DNA of 64,000 nucleotides from DASXVX01 sp036504075 (GCA_036504075.1 DASXVX010000052.1:1-64000); one strand, 5' to 3'. Counted from the stretch's first letter, positions 16,373-24,425 are shown. The notes: generated from the sequence alone by a model not told the origin. Program-made: numbers and translations.

Positions 16373-18018
16373 CACGCGTCTTCCCTTCTTTCCTGAAGGC
16401 GGGCCTCCCGGCCCGCCGATCCCTGAAGGCCGGCGGAGCCGGCCGATCCCTGAAGGCGGGCCTCCCGGCCCGCCGATCCCTGAAGGCCGGCGAGGCCCGT
16501 CGCCACCGCGGACGCCGCCTGGAGAGCGGTCGGCAGCACCACCGCCCCGGCCTGCCGGAGCGCCGCCACCTGGGCGCTCCGCCGCTGCGGGTCCGCCTCG
16601 GTGCCGGTGACCGATGCCACCACCGCCACCCCCCGGCTGACGGCCTCGAAAATGGCGCCGGTCAGTGCACCCGCCGGGTCCGGGTGGGCGCCGTGACCCA
16701 GCACCACATCCAGCAGGATCACGGCGGTCTCCGGGTCGTCCGCCGCCTCCAGCAACAACTGCCGGCGCAGCGTCGGGTCGATCATGGGATGCGGCCGCCC
16801 CTGGGTAAGCTCGTCGTCGCCCAGGTCCAGCAAGGTGTGGCCGGCGCTCCCGGTTGGGCCGCATCGACGGTCGGGATCGGGGTGAACGTTGCAGGCCACC
16901 GGCCCCAGCGCCCGTTCCAGCACCAGCAGCGCCTGGTCGCAGAGCGTCCCGCCGGCGAAGAGTCCCCGGACGAGCCGGCGCCCCGGGGCGGGGGCGAACG
17001 GGGGCCGGTCATCGGCGGCGATCGCCAGCCGGGCGGCGGCCGCCGCTTCGGCCTCACCGGTCGCGAGCGATATTGCCCGCACCGCCGCCGCGTCAATGGA
17101 AAGGCCGCCGTTCAGGAAGCAGAGCACCACCGGCTTGCTGCCCGCCTGCGCCGCCGCCCGCACGGCTTCGGCCACGGCCGGGGCCGGCGGCTTGGAGATC
17201 ATCACAATGACCGCAGTCGCCGGGTCGGCCTGGAGCAGCCGCAGGCCGTCCAGCGTCATCCGCCCGCCGACCGCCGGAGACAGGTCCCGCCCGCCGGTCC
17301 CGATCAACTGCGAGACGCCACCGCCCAGCCGGTCGATCAGCGTGGACAACTCCTGCGCCCCGGTGCCCGAGGCCGCCACGATGCCGACCGACCCCCGGCG
17401 GACGGCGTTGGCAAAGCCCAGCCCCACGCCGTTCAGAATCGCCGTGCCGCAGTCGGGACCCATCAGCAGCAACCCCTGCTCGTGGGCCAGTTGCTTCAGG
17501 GCCACCTCCGCCTCGAGCGGGACGTTGTCGCTGAACAGCATCACGTGCAAACCCCGCGCCAACGCCATCCGGGCCTCCCGGGCCGCGTAAAGGCCCGGCA
17601 CGGAGATCAGCGCGAGGCTGGCGCCGGGCTCGGCCTTCACGGCGGACCGGATGGTGCGGGGCGCCTGTGCCCCTTGGGCTGCGGCCCCGCTCCACGCGCT
17701 TTCCGACGCCCCGCCCGCCGCGCCGGTCGCCGCGCCACCCCGGCGCTGAAGGAGCCGGCCAGCCTCGGCGATCGCCTCGGCCGCAGCGGATTCCGTTTCA
17801 GCCCCCACTGCGATGACCAGGTCGGCCGGCGCCGCCGCGGCGCTCTCCGCCGTCAGCAGTCCCGCACCCTCCAGGAGCCGCTTGTTCATCTCCGTGCCCA
17901 TGATGGCGACGGCATCGGCGACCTCCGGCAGCTCCTTCAGCCGCTGGGAGACCGCCATCAGCGAAACCGAGTCGAAGTAACTATCGGGCCGGACCAGGAC
18001 CCGCACCACCATGGTCAT
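16372..18018 (-). CDS. allF: FdrA/AllF-like acyl-CoA-synthetase-fold protein
   Basis: 548 residues. The N-terminal half has VLVRPDSYFDSVSLM and a predicted phosphoryl or carbamoyl-transfer fold related to the succinyl-CoA synthetase alpha subunit (LMGPDCGTAILNGVGLGFAN, GIVAASGTGAQE, LIGTGGRDLS). The C-terminal half holds a second Rossmann-like domain (RLVRGLFAGGTLCDQALL). FdrA pairs with DUF1116 proteins in ureide carbamoyl transfer. Oddly, the last 40 residues are repeats of LQGSAGREAR, produced by a palindromic DNA repeat, and these end immediately before the coupled allG start. The gene leads the minus-strand operon. Confidence 0.87.
   Translation of the reverse strand: MTMVVRVLVRPDSYFDSVSLMAVSQRLKELPEVADAVAIMGTEMNKRLLEGAGLLTAESAAAAPADLVIAVGAETESAAAEAIAEAGRLLQRRGGAATGAAGGASESAWSGAAAQGAQAPRTIRSAVKAEPGASLALISVPGLYAAREARMALARGLHVMLFSDNVPLEAEVALKQLAHEQGLLLMGPDCGTAILNGVGLGFANAVRRGSVGIVAASGTGAQELSTLIDRLGGGVSQLIGTGGRDLSPAVGGRMTLDGLRLLQADPATAVIVMISKPPAPAVAEAVRAAAQAGSKPVVLCFLNGGLSIDAAAVRAISLATGEAEAAAAARLAIAADDRPPFAPAPGRRLVRGLFAGGTLCDQALLVLERALGPVACNVHPDPDRRCGPTGSAGHTLLDLGDDELTQGRPHPMIDPTLRRQLLLEAADDPETAVILLDVVLGHGAHPDPAGALTGAIFEAVSRGVAVVASVTGTEADPQRRSAQVAALRQAGAVVLPTALQAASAVATGLAGLQGSAGREARLQGSAGSAGLQGSAGREARLQERREDA
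16392..16492. repeat. Palindromic 27-30 bp tandem repeats in the 3' end of the allF gene
   Basis: Units begin at 16392 (30 bp), 16422 (27 bp), 16449 (30 bp, identical to the first) and 16479 (partial). Each starts CCTGAAGGC and holds a GC-rich inverted repeat such as GGCGGGC..GCCCGCC, so every unit can form a stem. The 30-bp units equal ten codons. Confidence 0.85.
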
Positions 18019-18192
18019 CCCTCCGTGACTGATGAGATCTACTCCGGCAGTCGGGACCGGCCTCTAGCCGGTTTCAAACCGTTCCCCCTTCTCGGGTGGC
18101 AATCAGTTTGAACTGTATGCGGGTGAGGGGCAGTCGATGCGCGCGACACGCCTCGGCCAGGACTGCTACCTTGCTGAACAACTTGTGGCCGC

Positions 18193-18216
18193 CTTCCCGC
18201 ATGTGCGTTCGGGAAG
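18193..18216. other. Inverted repeat in the allF leader
   Basis: CTTCCCG and CGGGAAG with a 10-nt loop. It may be a leader RNA stem or an operator. No T-tract follows on either strand. Confidence 0.35.
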
Positions 18217-18287
18217 GGCCGTAACTCGCCTGCCCTGTGTCTGCTTTACCACTTACGAATTATGCGTCGAACCCCTATTTAGGCGGA

Positions 18288-18326
18288 AAGGTCTGAATGC
18301 CGGGCTGCGTGCGGCATTCAGACCTT
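18288..18326 (-). terminator. 15-bp perfect inverted repeat, possible terminator of the STAS gene
   Basis: AAGGTCTGAATGCCG pairs perfectly with CGGCATTCAGACCTT around a 9-nt loop. On the minus strand it is followed only by TTTCCG, so it is either a weak terminator about 130 bases after the STAS stop or a structured element in the next leader. Confidence 0.45.
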
Positions 18327-18456
18327 CTCGATGTCAGGCGCTTACAGGCGAACAAGCGGTCGAATCAACTCAGTCGCGTGCAGGAACCGGTCCTTCGAGG
18401 TGCTGCGCTTTAGCGCACGCGATGCGCCCAGGCCCCGGTCTCCCGGCAGGAACACC

Positions 18457-18792
18457 TTAACGCAGCGCCGATGCTTCAGCCGGGCAGAGCCGGACGGCCC
18501 GGGTAAGCCCCAATTCCTCGCAAGCCTGGCCCACGGCTTCGGTCAGGCCGTAGGCCGTGGCTTCGCCGCCGGCACGGGTCACGATGCGGACGGCCGCCAA
18601 CACCCGACCGGCGCCCGCCGCGTCGATCGACCCCACGTGCGTAAAGTTCAGCACCAGCCGGGTCGGCCTCACCGGCAAGTCCTGCAGGATCCGGACGACC
18701 TCGTCTCCGGCCTCCCGGCAAAGCGGCCCGGACAGATCGACGATCAGGCCACCGGAGAAAAAGCGCGTGCGCACGGCTGACATCTCCTCCAT
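18457..18792 (-). CDS. STAS-domain protein (anti-sigma factor antagonist-like)
   Basis: A 111-residue single STAS domain: FFSGGLIVDLSGPLCREAG, LVLNFTHVGSIDAAGAGRVL, then a C-terminal helix/strand pair. SpoIIAA/RsbV proteins carry a phosphorylatable Ser in a D-S-S-G loop. Here the loop reads D-A-A-G, so the usual phosphoacceptor is absent and control must differ. Several starts are possible (ATG 18792, ATG 18783, GTG 18774); the GGAGG overlaps the first. No kinase or sigma factor gene is adjacent. Confidence 0.8.
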   Translation of the reverse strand: MEEMSAVRTRFFSGGLIVDLSGPLCREAGDEVVRILQDLPVRPTRLVLNFTHVGSIDAAGAGRVLAAVRIVTRAGGEATAYGLTEAVGQACEELGLTRAVRLCPAEASALR

Positions 18793-18965
18793 TCCGGGCT
18801 GTTATACGTCGCCGGTTCCCCGGCGCGCTCGGATATCTGGATGAAGTAGCTATATGTCTAGTTACTTTCACCCATGGAAGCGGAGATCCCTGCCATTTGT
18901 CAAGGTTCCCTCACAGAATCAAACAAATTCAGAACTCCTCCGCCATCCGGAAGAGTTCGCTCTGG

Positions 18966-20033
18966 CTACAAGAGTACCGCAGCCAGGGCGTTCGCCAGTC
19001 GGGCGGTCTCGCCCGAGGGCCGCACGGCCAGGCGGAGGTATTCATCCGAAAGCCCGCTGAACCCGCTGCAGATGCGGACCAGAATGCCGTGGGGCAGCAA
19101 CCGTTCCTGCAGTGTGGTCCCGGTCACGCCCGTCAGGCGGACCAGGTAGTAGTTGCAGTCGCTGGGCTGGGGCTGCAGCCAAGACGCAAGGGGGGCCAGC
19201 CGCCGGAAGGCTGTGGCCCGCCCCCGGACCACGGCCCGCTGGGTGCGCTCCGTCCAGTCCGACTCCGGTCCCGTGAGCGCTGCCAGGCCGGCCGCGGCCG
19301 CCGGGCCGTTGACGCTCCACGGGACCTGCAGCTGCCGCAGCCGGGCCACCAGTCCGGGCGGCCCCGCCAGCCAGCCCAGGCGGAGGCCGGGGATCGCGTA
19401 GAGCTTGGTCAGCGACTTGAGCACGACCAGGCGGGGGTGGCGGCCGGCCAGCGACAGCAAGCTGTCGGCGCCGGGCACGAAGTCGAGGAACGCCTCGTCC
19501 ACCACCACCCAGACCCGCTCCTGCGCCAGAGCGGCTTGCAGCAGTTCGGGCGGCAGCAGCCGGCCGGTGGGGTTGTTGGGATTACACAGGAAGATGACCG
19601 CCGGGTCCGGGGCTGAGGCCATCCAGCCGGCGAGCGCAGCCGCCGAAGGCGGGTCGGGCCAGGCGTCCAGTTCCGTCACCGCGGCGCCGGCCTGCCGGAG
19701 CGCAGCGGCGTAGCGGGAGAACGTCGGGGCGAGCACCAGTCCGGCCTTCGGGGCCAGCGCCGCCACGAGCAAGTGAATCAGTTCCGCCGCGCCGTTGCCG
19801 AAGCGGATGCAGGCCGGGTCGAGGCCGTAGCGCGCTGCGGCCGCCGACGCCAGGCCGGCGCATTCCGGGTCCGGGTAGTGGGCCACCTGGCCCAGAGCAG
19901 CCCGTGCGGCTGCCCGCACCCAGGGCGGGGCGCCCAGCGGGTTGATCGATGCGCTGAAGTCCAGCCAGTCGCCCGGCGGACGGCCGGTGGCGCGGGCCGC
20001 CGCCCAGATGTTCCCGCCGTGGATATCCTTCAT
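18966..20033 (-). CDS. cobD: L-threonine-O-3-phosphate decarboxylase CobD (PLP aminotransferase fold)
   Basis: 355 residues with a class I/II aminotransferase fold: LDFSASINPLGAPPWV at the N-terminus, FGNGAAELIHLL, FLCNPNNPTGRLL, VDEAFLDFVPGADSL and the PLP-lysine segment VLKSLTKLYAIPGLRLGW. The N-terminal ASINPLG signature and its position as last gene of a cobalamin cluster favour CobD (making aminopropanol phosphate for the B12 side chain) over HisC. The ATG overlaps the cobS stop (ATGA). Confidence 0.87.
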   Translation of the reverse strand: MKDIHGGNIWAAARATGRPPGDWLDFSASINPLGAPPWVRAAARAALGQVAHYPDPECAGLASAAAARYGLDPACIRFGNGAAELIHLLVAALAPKAGLVLAPTFSRYAAALRQAGAAVTELDAWPDPPSAAALAGWMASAPDPAVIFLCNPNNPTGRLLPPELLQAALAQERVWVVVDEAFLDFVPGADSLLSLAGRHPRLVVLKSLTKLYAIPGLRLGWLAGPPGLVARLRQLQVPWSVNGPAAAAGLAALTGPESDWTERTQRAVVRGRATAFRRLAPLASWLQPQPSDCNYYLVRLTGVTGTTLQERLLPHGILVRICSGFSGLSDEYLRLAVRPSGETARLANALAAVLL

Positions 20034-20758
20034 GTAAGTCCCCCCAATACTAGCAGGGCGGCCAAGAGCGCTACTTCGGTCACCGCACCGCAGACGTCGC
20101 CAGTGATGCCGCCCAGCTTTCGGGCCAGGAAGGCCGTCGCGGCGGCGCCCGCCAGGCCGGACGCGACCGCCGCCGACAGGCCCGCCGGGCCGCCGAGCAA
20201 GGCCGCTGCGCCCAGGGCGGTCGCCCCGGCCAGGAAGACCTCCCGCCAACCGGCGCCGGCGAAACCGACCCCGGTCCCGCCGCCCGGGCGGGCATACGGG
20301 TAGCGGGCCAGCGCCCAGACGGGCGCCCAACGGGCGGCGGCGTGGGCGAGCATCAGCAGCGGCAGCACCCGGGCCGGCGGCAGGGCGGCCAGCAACACGC
20401 CCCGCCCGCCCAGGGCGAGCAGCAAGGCCACGCCGCCGTAACTACCCAGGCGGGGATCTTTCATGATCTCCAGCCGGCGCTCGGGCGTGGCGCCGCCCAG
20501 GCCGTCGGCGGTGTCCGCCAGGCCGTCCGGGTGGAGCGCCCCGGTTACCAGCATCTCGGCGACGATGGCCGCCCAGGTTGCCACGGCGGGGGATAGCCCG
20601 AGTCTTAGAGAAGCCCAGTAGGTCCCGCCGGCGATGGCGCCTACCACCAGCCCGGCCAAGGGAAACCAGGCGGCCAGCCGGTGCAGCGGGGTCTGCGGGT
20701 CGAGGCCGGGCACGGGGAGCCGGGTGAGAAAGGCCACGGCGCCTGCCGGCTCACGCAT
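20030..20758 (-). CDS. cobS: Adenosylcobinamide-GDP ribazoletransferase CobS
   Basis: A 242-residue polytopic membrane protein that joins alpha-ribazole (phosphate) to adenosylcobinamide-GDP. It carries the family signature HPDGLADTADGLGG near residue 76 and multiple Ala/Leu-rich helices. It overlaps the micro-ORF upstream by 8 bases and cobD downstream by 4. Standard length for the family is about 250. Confidence 0.95.
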   Translation of the reverse strand: MREPAGAVAFLTRLPVPGLDPQTPLHRLAAWFPLAGLVVGAIAGGTYWASLRLGLSPAVATWAAIVAEMLVTGALHPDGLADTADGLGGATPERRLEIMKDPRLGSYGGVALLLALGGRGVLLAALPPARVLPLLMLAHAAARWAPVWALARYPYARPGGGTGVGFAGAGWREVFLAGATALGAAALLGGPAGLSAAVASGLAGAAATAFLARKLGGITGDVCGAVTEVALLAALLVLGGLT

Positions 20759-20840
20759 CGCGGTTCGCCACGCCGGCGATGGTCGCCTCGGCCTGTGCGT
20801 GCACCGGCGAAACGGCCTGAATGAGATTCATCGGCATCAT
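20751..20840 (-). CDS. 29-residue micro-ORF between cbiB and cobS (possible cobT remnant)
   Basis: Directly behind the cbiB stop is a full AAAGGAGG, then 6 bases to an ATG that opens 29 codons (MMPMNLIQAVSPVHAQAEATIAG..). The stop overlaps the cobS start by 8 bases, so the ORF is almost certainly translated and couples cbiB to cobS. The string LIQAVSPVHAQAEATIAGVANRD resembles, by eye, the first 25 residues of CobT-type phosphoribosyltransferases, where the text continues into LTKPxGSLG; here it stops. Either a collapsed cobT or a coupling peptide. Confidence 0.6.
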   Translation of the reverse strand: MMPMNLIQAVSPVHAQAEATIAGVANRDA

Positions 20841-20852
20841 GAAGCGCCTCCT

Positions 20853-21791
20853 TTAGGTGAAGAGAAGCCGGGCAGCGACCCCGGCGGCCAGGGTCAGGTG
20901 GCAGGCGGATTGCATCAGCGATACGGCAGCGGCGATGTCGGCGGAACCGGGCGCCCGCCCGCCCGAGTTGAAGACCGGGCCCTGGTGGGGCTCGCCGTCG
21001 TAGTAGTTGAGCCCGCCGAGCCGCACGCCCAGGGCGCCGGCCATGGCGGCCTCGGGCCAGCCGGCGTTGGGGCTGGCATGCTTGCCGCCATCCTGTCGGG
21101 CGGCCCGCCACCCGGCCGTGCCGTCCCGCCCGGTGACCCAGGCCGCCGCCACCAGCGCCAGCAGCGTCGCCCGGGCCGGTAGCCAGTTGGCCACGTCGTC
21201 GAGGCGGGCGGCGAACCGGCCGAAGTACTCGTACCGCTCGTTCCGATGCCCGATCATCGAGTCCAGCGTGTTGATCGCCTTGTAGGCGGCAATGGCCGGC
21301 AGCCCGCCGGCCAGGGCGAAGAGCAGGGGCGCGACGACGCCGTCGCTGGCGTTCTCGGCCAGGGTCTCCACGGCCGCCCGAGCGACCCCGGATTCATCCA
21401 GGTCGGCGGTATCGCGCCCGACCACCCGGCTGACCGCCCGGCGGGCGGCGGGGAGGTCCCCGGCGCGCAAAGGCCGGTGCACGGCGTGGCCCGCCTCGGC
21501 CGCCAGGCTCCGCCGGGCCAGCAGCACGGCCGTGCCGAGGGCCGTCACAACCCCGCCGGCCAGTGGGTGGAGCCAGGTGGCAGCAAAGACCAGCCCCCAG
21601 GCGATGCCGCCGCTGCTGCCGACGACAAAAACCGTCAGCAACGCACCTTTCATCAGCCGGGCGAAAGCGGACCCCCGGTTGAGCCAACGCTCGCCAAACC
21701 CGATCATCCACCCGATGCCCCGCACCGGGTGCGGCAGCCAGGGGGGATCACCAATGAGCCCATCAAGGAGATAGCCAACGAGAATGCTCAT
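20853..21791 (-). CDS. cbiB: Adenosylcobinamide-phosphate synthase CbiB
   Basis: A 312-residue membrane protein that amidates adenosylcobyric acid with aminopropanol (phosphate). Signatures are the N-terminal YLLDGLIGDPPWLPHPVRGIG, then ETLAENASDGVVAPLLFALAGGLPAIAAYKAINTLDSMIGHRN (partly quoted: ENASDGVVAPLLFA, KAINTLDSMIGHRN). The ATG at 21791 overlaps the cobQ stop (ATGA); the longer open frame is discarded. Product of CobD is its co-substrate. Confidence 0.95.
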   Translation of the reverse strand: MSILVGYLLDGLIGDPPWLPHPVRGIGWMIGFGERWLNRGSAFARLMKGALLTVFVVGSSGGIAWGLVFAATWLHPLAGGVVTALGTAVLLARRSLAAEAGHAVHRPLRAGDLPAARRAVSRVVGRDTADLDESGVARAAVETLAENASDGVVAPLLFALAGGLPAIAAYKAINTLDSMIGHRNERYEYFGRFAARLDDVANWLPARATLLALVAAAWVTGRDGTAGWRAARQDGGKHASPNAGWPEAAMAGALGVRLGGLNYYDGEPHQGPVFNSGGRAPGSADIAAAVSLMQSACHLTLAAGVAARLLFT

Positions 21792-23362
21792 GGCCGCGCC
21801 ATCCCGAGCAGCGCGTAAATCCGGTCCATGTCCAAGTCCGCCCGGACCGCCTCGGCCAGCTTGTCCATCGTCTCCTCCCGCCGTCGGGCGGCGCCGGCCC
21901 CGCCGGCCGCCGGCGCCAACCCTTTCCGCCGCCAGAGCCAGTCCAGCCACGCCTGCCGCAGCCCGTCGTTATGGAACAGGTCGTGCAGGTAGGTCCCCCA
22001 GACCTGGCCCGCCGCGTCGCAGGCCCCCAGCACGGCGCCCCCCTGCGAGCGGAGCAGCGGCTGGACGCCCGGCCCCAGCCGGGTGGCGCCCATGTGAATC
22101 TCGTAGCCCGCCACCAGCGTGCCGGACCGGCCGGCGAACGGCCCCTGGCCGCAGACCAGCCGGGCGGCCGTCCGCTCGGTCACCTTGTCCGCCGCCGGGC
22201 CGAACTCCGTCTCCACGTCCAGCAACTCTAACCCCGGCGTCTCCCGGAACGGCGACTCGTGGCCCGCCGGGTCCAGCACCCGGCTGCCCAGCATCTGGTA
22301 CCCGCCGCAGACGCCCACCACCGGGACGCCCCGGGCGGCCAGCCGCTGGATGGAGGCCCCGAGGCCGGTCTGCCAGAGCCAGCGCAGGTCGAGCGCCGTG
22401 TTCTTGCTGCCGGGAATCACCACGGCGTCGGCGCCGTGCAGCTGGGCCGGCTCCCGGACCCAGTCGACCCGGACGCCCGGGGTCTGGAGCAGCGGGTCCA
22501 GGTCCGTAAAGTTGCTGATGTGCGGCAGGCGCAAGGCGCAGATGCGCAGGCCTCCCTCCGGGGAGCCGACCCCGGCCTCACCCCCGGCCCCCGACCCAAC
22601 CCCGGCCCCCGACCCAACCCCGGCCCCCGACCCGGCGCCGACTTCAAGCGAGTCCTCCGCCTCAAGCTGCACATCCAGGTAGGAGACCACGCCCAGCACC
22701 GGCTTGCCGGTCCGGCGCTCCAGGAACTCCACCGCCGGCTGCAGCAGCCCCTTATCGCCCCGGAACTTGTTGATGATCAGCCCCGCGACCCGGTCCTGCT
22801 CCTCCGGCTCCAGCAAAACCAGCGTGCCAACCAGCGCCGCCAGGGCGCCGCCCCGATCGATGTCGGCTACCAGCAGCACCGGCGCCTCCGCCCACTCGGC
22901 GATGCGCATGTTGGCCAGTTCCCGCTCCCGCAGGTTCACCTCGGCCGGCGAGCCGGCGCCTTCGATCACCAGCACGTCGTATTCGGACTTGAGCCGCGCC
23001 AGCGAAGACTGAATGGCCGCCGCCGCTACCTCGTAGCCCTCCCGGCGGTAGGCGCGAAAGTTCATGGTGCCCACCGGCCGGCCGTGAATCACCACCTGGG
23101 ACTCGCTGTCGCTGCTAGGCTTCAGGAGCACCGGGTTCATGTCCGCCGTGGCGGGAATCCCGGCCGCCTCGGCCTGAACCCCTTGTGCCCGGCCGATTTC
23201 CAGCCCGTCCGGCGTGATGTAGCTGTTGTTCGACATGTTCTGGGACTTGAACGGCGCCACCCGCCAGCCGTCCTGCCGGAAGATGCGGCAGAGCGCCGTC
23301 ACCAGCAGGGACTTGCCGACGCTGGAGCCGGTGCCCTGCACCATGAGCGTCCGGGCGGTCAT
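21788..23362 (-). CDS. cobQ: Cobyric acid synthase CobQ
   Basis: A 524-residue glutamine-dependent amidotransferase that converts adenosylcobyrinate a,c-diamide to cobyric acid. The N-terminal MinD-like ATPase has GTGSSVGKS at 10-18 and FKSQNMSNNSYIT. The C-terminal class I glutaminase-like domain has VPVVGVCGGYQMLG (nucleophilic Cys) and a distal WGTYLHDLFHND His. An interdomain linker of about 30 residues consists of Gly/Ser/Ala/Val repeats encoded by an 18-bp tandem repeat. It overlaps cobU by 4 bases. Confidence 0.96.
   Translation of the reverse strand: MTARTLMVQGTGSSVGKSLLVTALCRIFRQDGWRVAPFKSQNMSNNSYITPDGLEIGRAQGVQAEAAGIPATADMNPVLLKPSSDSESQVVIHGRPVGTMNFRAYRREGYEVAAAAIQSSLARLKSEYDVLVIEGAGSPAEVNLRERELANMRIAEWAEAPVLLVADIDRGGALAALVGTLVLLEPEEQDRVAGLIINKFRGDKGLLQPAVEFLERRTGKPVLGVVSYLDVQLEAEDSLEVGAGSGAGVGSGAGVGSGAGGEAGVGSPEGGLRICALRLPHISNFTDLDPLLQTPGVRVDWVREPAQLHGADAVVIPGSKNTALDLRWLWQTGLGASIQRLAARGVPVVGVCGGYQMLGSRVLDPAGHESPFRETPGLELLDVETEFGPAADKVTERTAARLVCGQGPFAGRSGTLVAGYEIHMGATRLGPGVQPLLRSQGGAVLGACDAAGQVWGTYLHDLFHNDGLRQAWLDWLWRRKGLAPAAGGAGAARRREETMDKLAEAVRADLDMDRIYALLGMARP
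22583..22633. repeat. 18-bp tandem repeat encoding the cobQ linker
   Basis: CCCGGCCCCCGACCCAAC occurs at 22583-22600 and 22601-22618 with a partial third copy to 22633. Being six codons long it keeps frame and encodes repeated GSGAGV. Confidence 0.85.
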
Positions 23363-23889
23363 AGCGTCACCTCCAGCGCTTTCAGGTCCACCGGAATGCC
23401 GGCCACCACCAGCAGCGCCCGGTCGGCCGCCGCCGCCAGTTGCTGGTTGGCCCGGCCCAGGCAGTCCCGGAACAGGCGGCCCAGCGGGCTCGGCGGGACG
23501 ACGCCCAGCCCCGCCTCGTCGCTGACCACGACGGCCGCGGCGCCCGTCTCCCGCAGGGCGGCGAGAAAGTCGGCCACCCGCGCCAGGATTTGCGCTTCGT
23601 CGAGCTCGGCCAAGAGCAGGTTCGACACCCACGTCCCCAGCCCGTCCAGTAACAGGCAGACGCCTTGTGCCCCATGGCGTCGGACGGCCCCCGGAATGTC
23701 GACCGGCTCCTCCACCGTCGCCCAGGCCCTGTCCCGCCGTGCCTGGTGGCGGCGAATGCGCTCGGTCATCTCCGCATCCCAGGCCTGGCCGGGCGCCAGA
23801 TAGACCACCCGCCCGCCGAGTTTTGGCGCCAGCCGCTCCGCCGCCTCGCTTTTGCCGCTGCGGGCGCCGCCGAGAATCAGCACGAGCAT
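23359..23889 (-). CDS. cobU: Adenosylcobinamide kinase / guanylyltransferase CobU
   Basis: A 176-residue bifunctional enzyme that phosphorylates adenosylcobinamide and attaches GMP. The P-loop GGARSGKS is at 7-14, VVYLAPGQAWDAEM and RIRRHQARRDRAWATVEEP follow (containing the guanylylated-His region), and VVVSDEAGLGVVPPSPLGRLFRD is the C-terminal signature (quoted: SDEAGLGVVPP). The start overlaps the cobO stop (TGATG) and the stop overlaps cobQ. Confidence 0.95.
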   Translation of the reverse strand: MLVLILGGARSGKSEAAERLAPKLGGRVVYLAPGQAWDAEMTERIRRHQARRDRAWATVEEPVDIPGAVRRHGAQGVCLLLDGLGTWVSNLLLAELDEAQILARVADFLAALRETGAAAVVVSDEAGLGVVPPSPLGRLFRDCLGRANQQLAAAADRALLVVAGIPVDLKALEVTL

Positions 23890-24425
23890 CAGAACTCAAT
23901 CCCCCTCTGGGCCGCCACTCCGGCCGTGTAGTGATGCTTGACCATCACCATCTCCGTCACCATATCGGCCGCGACAATGATCTCCGCCGGCGCCCGCCGC
24001 CCGGTCAGAATCATGTGGAGCCGGGGTGGGCGGTCCGCCAGCAACTTCAGCACGTCGTCAGTTGGGAGGACGCAGTTCAGCTCCGGGTTGGAGAGCACCA
24101 CGTTGATCTCATCTAATACGATCAGGTCCCAGTGGTCGGACGCCACTTCCAGGACCGTTTGCGCCCAGGCGTCAACGACCCGGGCCTGGTGCGCCTCAAT
24201 CGGATGGGTCCGCCGCCTGGGCATGACGAAACCCAGGCCGAACCGGCGCAGTTCGAACCCCGGCAGGTGCTTGAGCCCTTCGATTTCGGCGGCCTTCCAA
24301 TCGCCTTTGAGGAACTGAATCATGAGCACGTTCATACCGGCGCCCACCGCCCGGACGATCTGGCCCATGGCCGCCGTGGACTTGCCCTTGCCGTCGCCGG
24401 TATTCACCATCACCAGGCCTCTCAT
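23889..24425 (-). CDS. cobO: Corrinoid adenosyltransferase, CobA/CobO/BtuR family
   Basis: 178 residues. It transfers the 5'-deoxyadenosyl group of ATP to reduced corrinoids. The modified P-loop TGDGKGKST is at 9-17, the family strings LIVLDEINVVLSNPEL and LILTGRRAPAEII-like (HMILTGRRAPAEII) follow. ATG overlaps the stop of the upstream 22-residue ORF, which also carries the AAGGAGG ribosome site for cobO inside its last codons. Confidence 0.95.
   Translation of the reverse strand: MRGLVMVNTGDGKGKSTAAMGQIVRAVGAGMNVLMIQFLKGDWKAAEIEGLKHLPGFELRRFGLGFVMPRRRTHPIEAHQARVVDAWAQTVLEVASDHWDLIVLDEINVVLSNPELNCVLPTDDVLKLLADRPPRLHMILTGRRAPAEIIVAADMVTEMVMVKHHYTAGVAAQRGIEF

Larger units (their letters stand above)
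18019..18456. other. Gene-free leader region upstream of the allF operon
   Basis: 438 bp between the STAS gene stop and the allF-like start, both on the minus strand. It contains two notable hairpins (18193-18216 and 18288-18326) and a GC-rich segment. No coding region is supported on either strand. It must hold the end of the STAS transcript and the promoter and leader of the ureide operon. Confidence 0.5.

Noticed and set aside
16373..16864. 164-codon N-terminal extension of the AllG-like gene
   Set aside because: It lies wholly inside allF in another frame, is Gly/Arg-rich, and a coupled ATG at 16372 matches the family N-terminus.
18966..20033. Histidinol-phosphate aminotransferase HisC
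   Set aside because: The fold allows it, but the ASINPLG N-terminus and coupling to cobS favour CobD.
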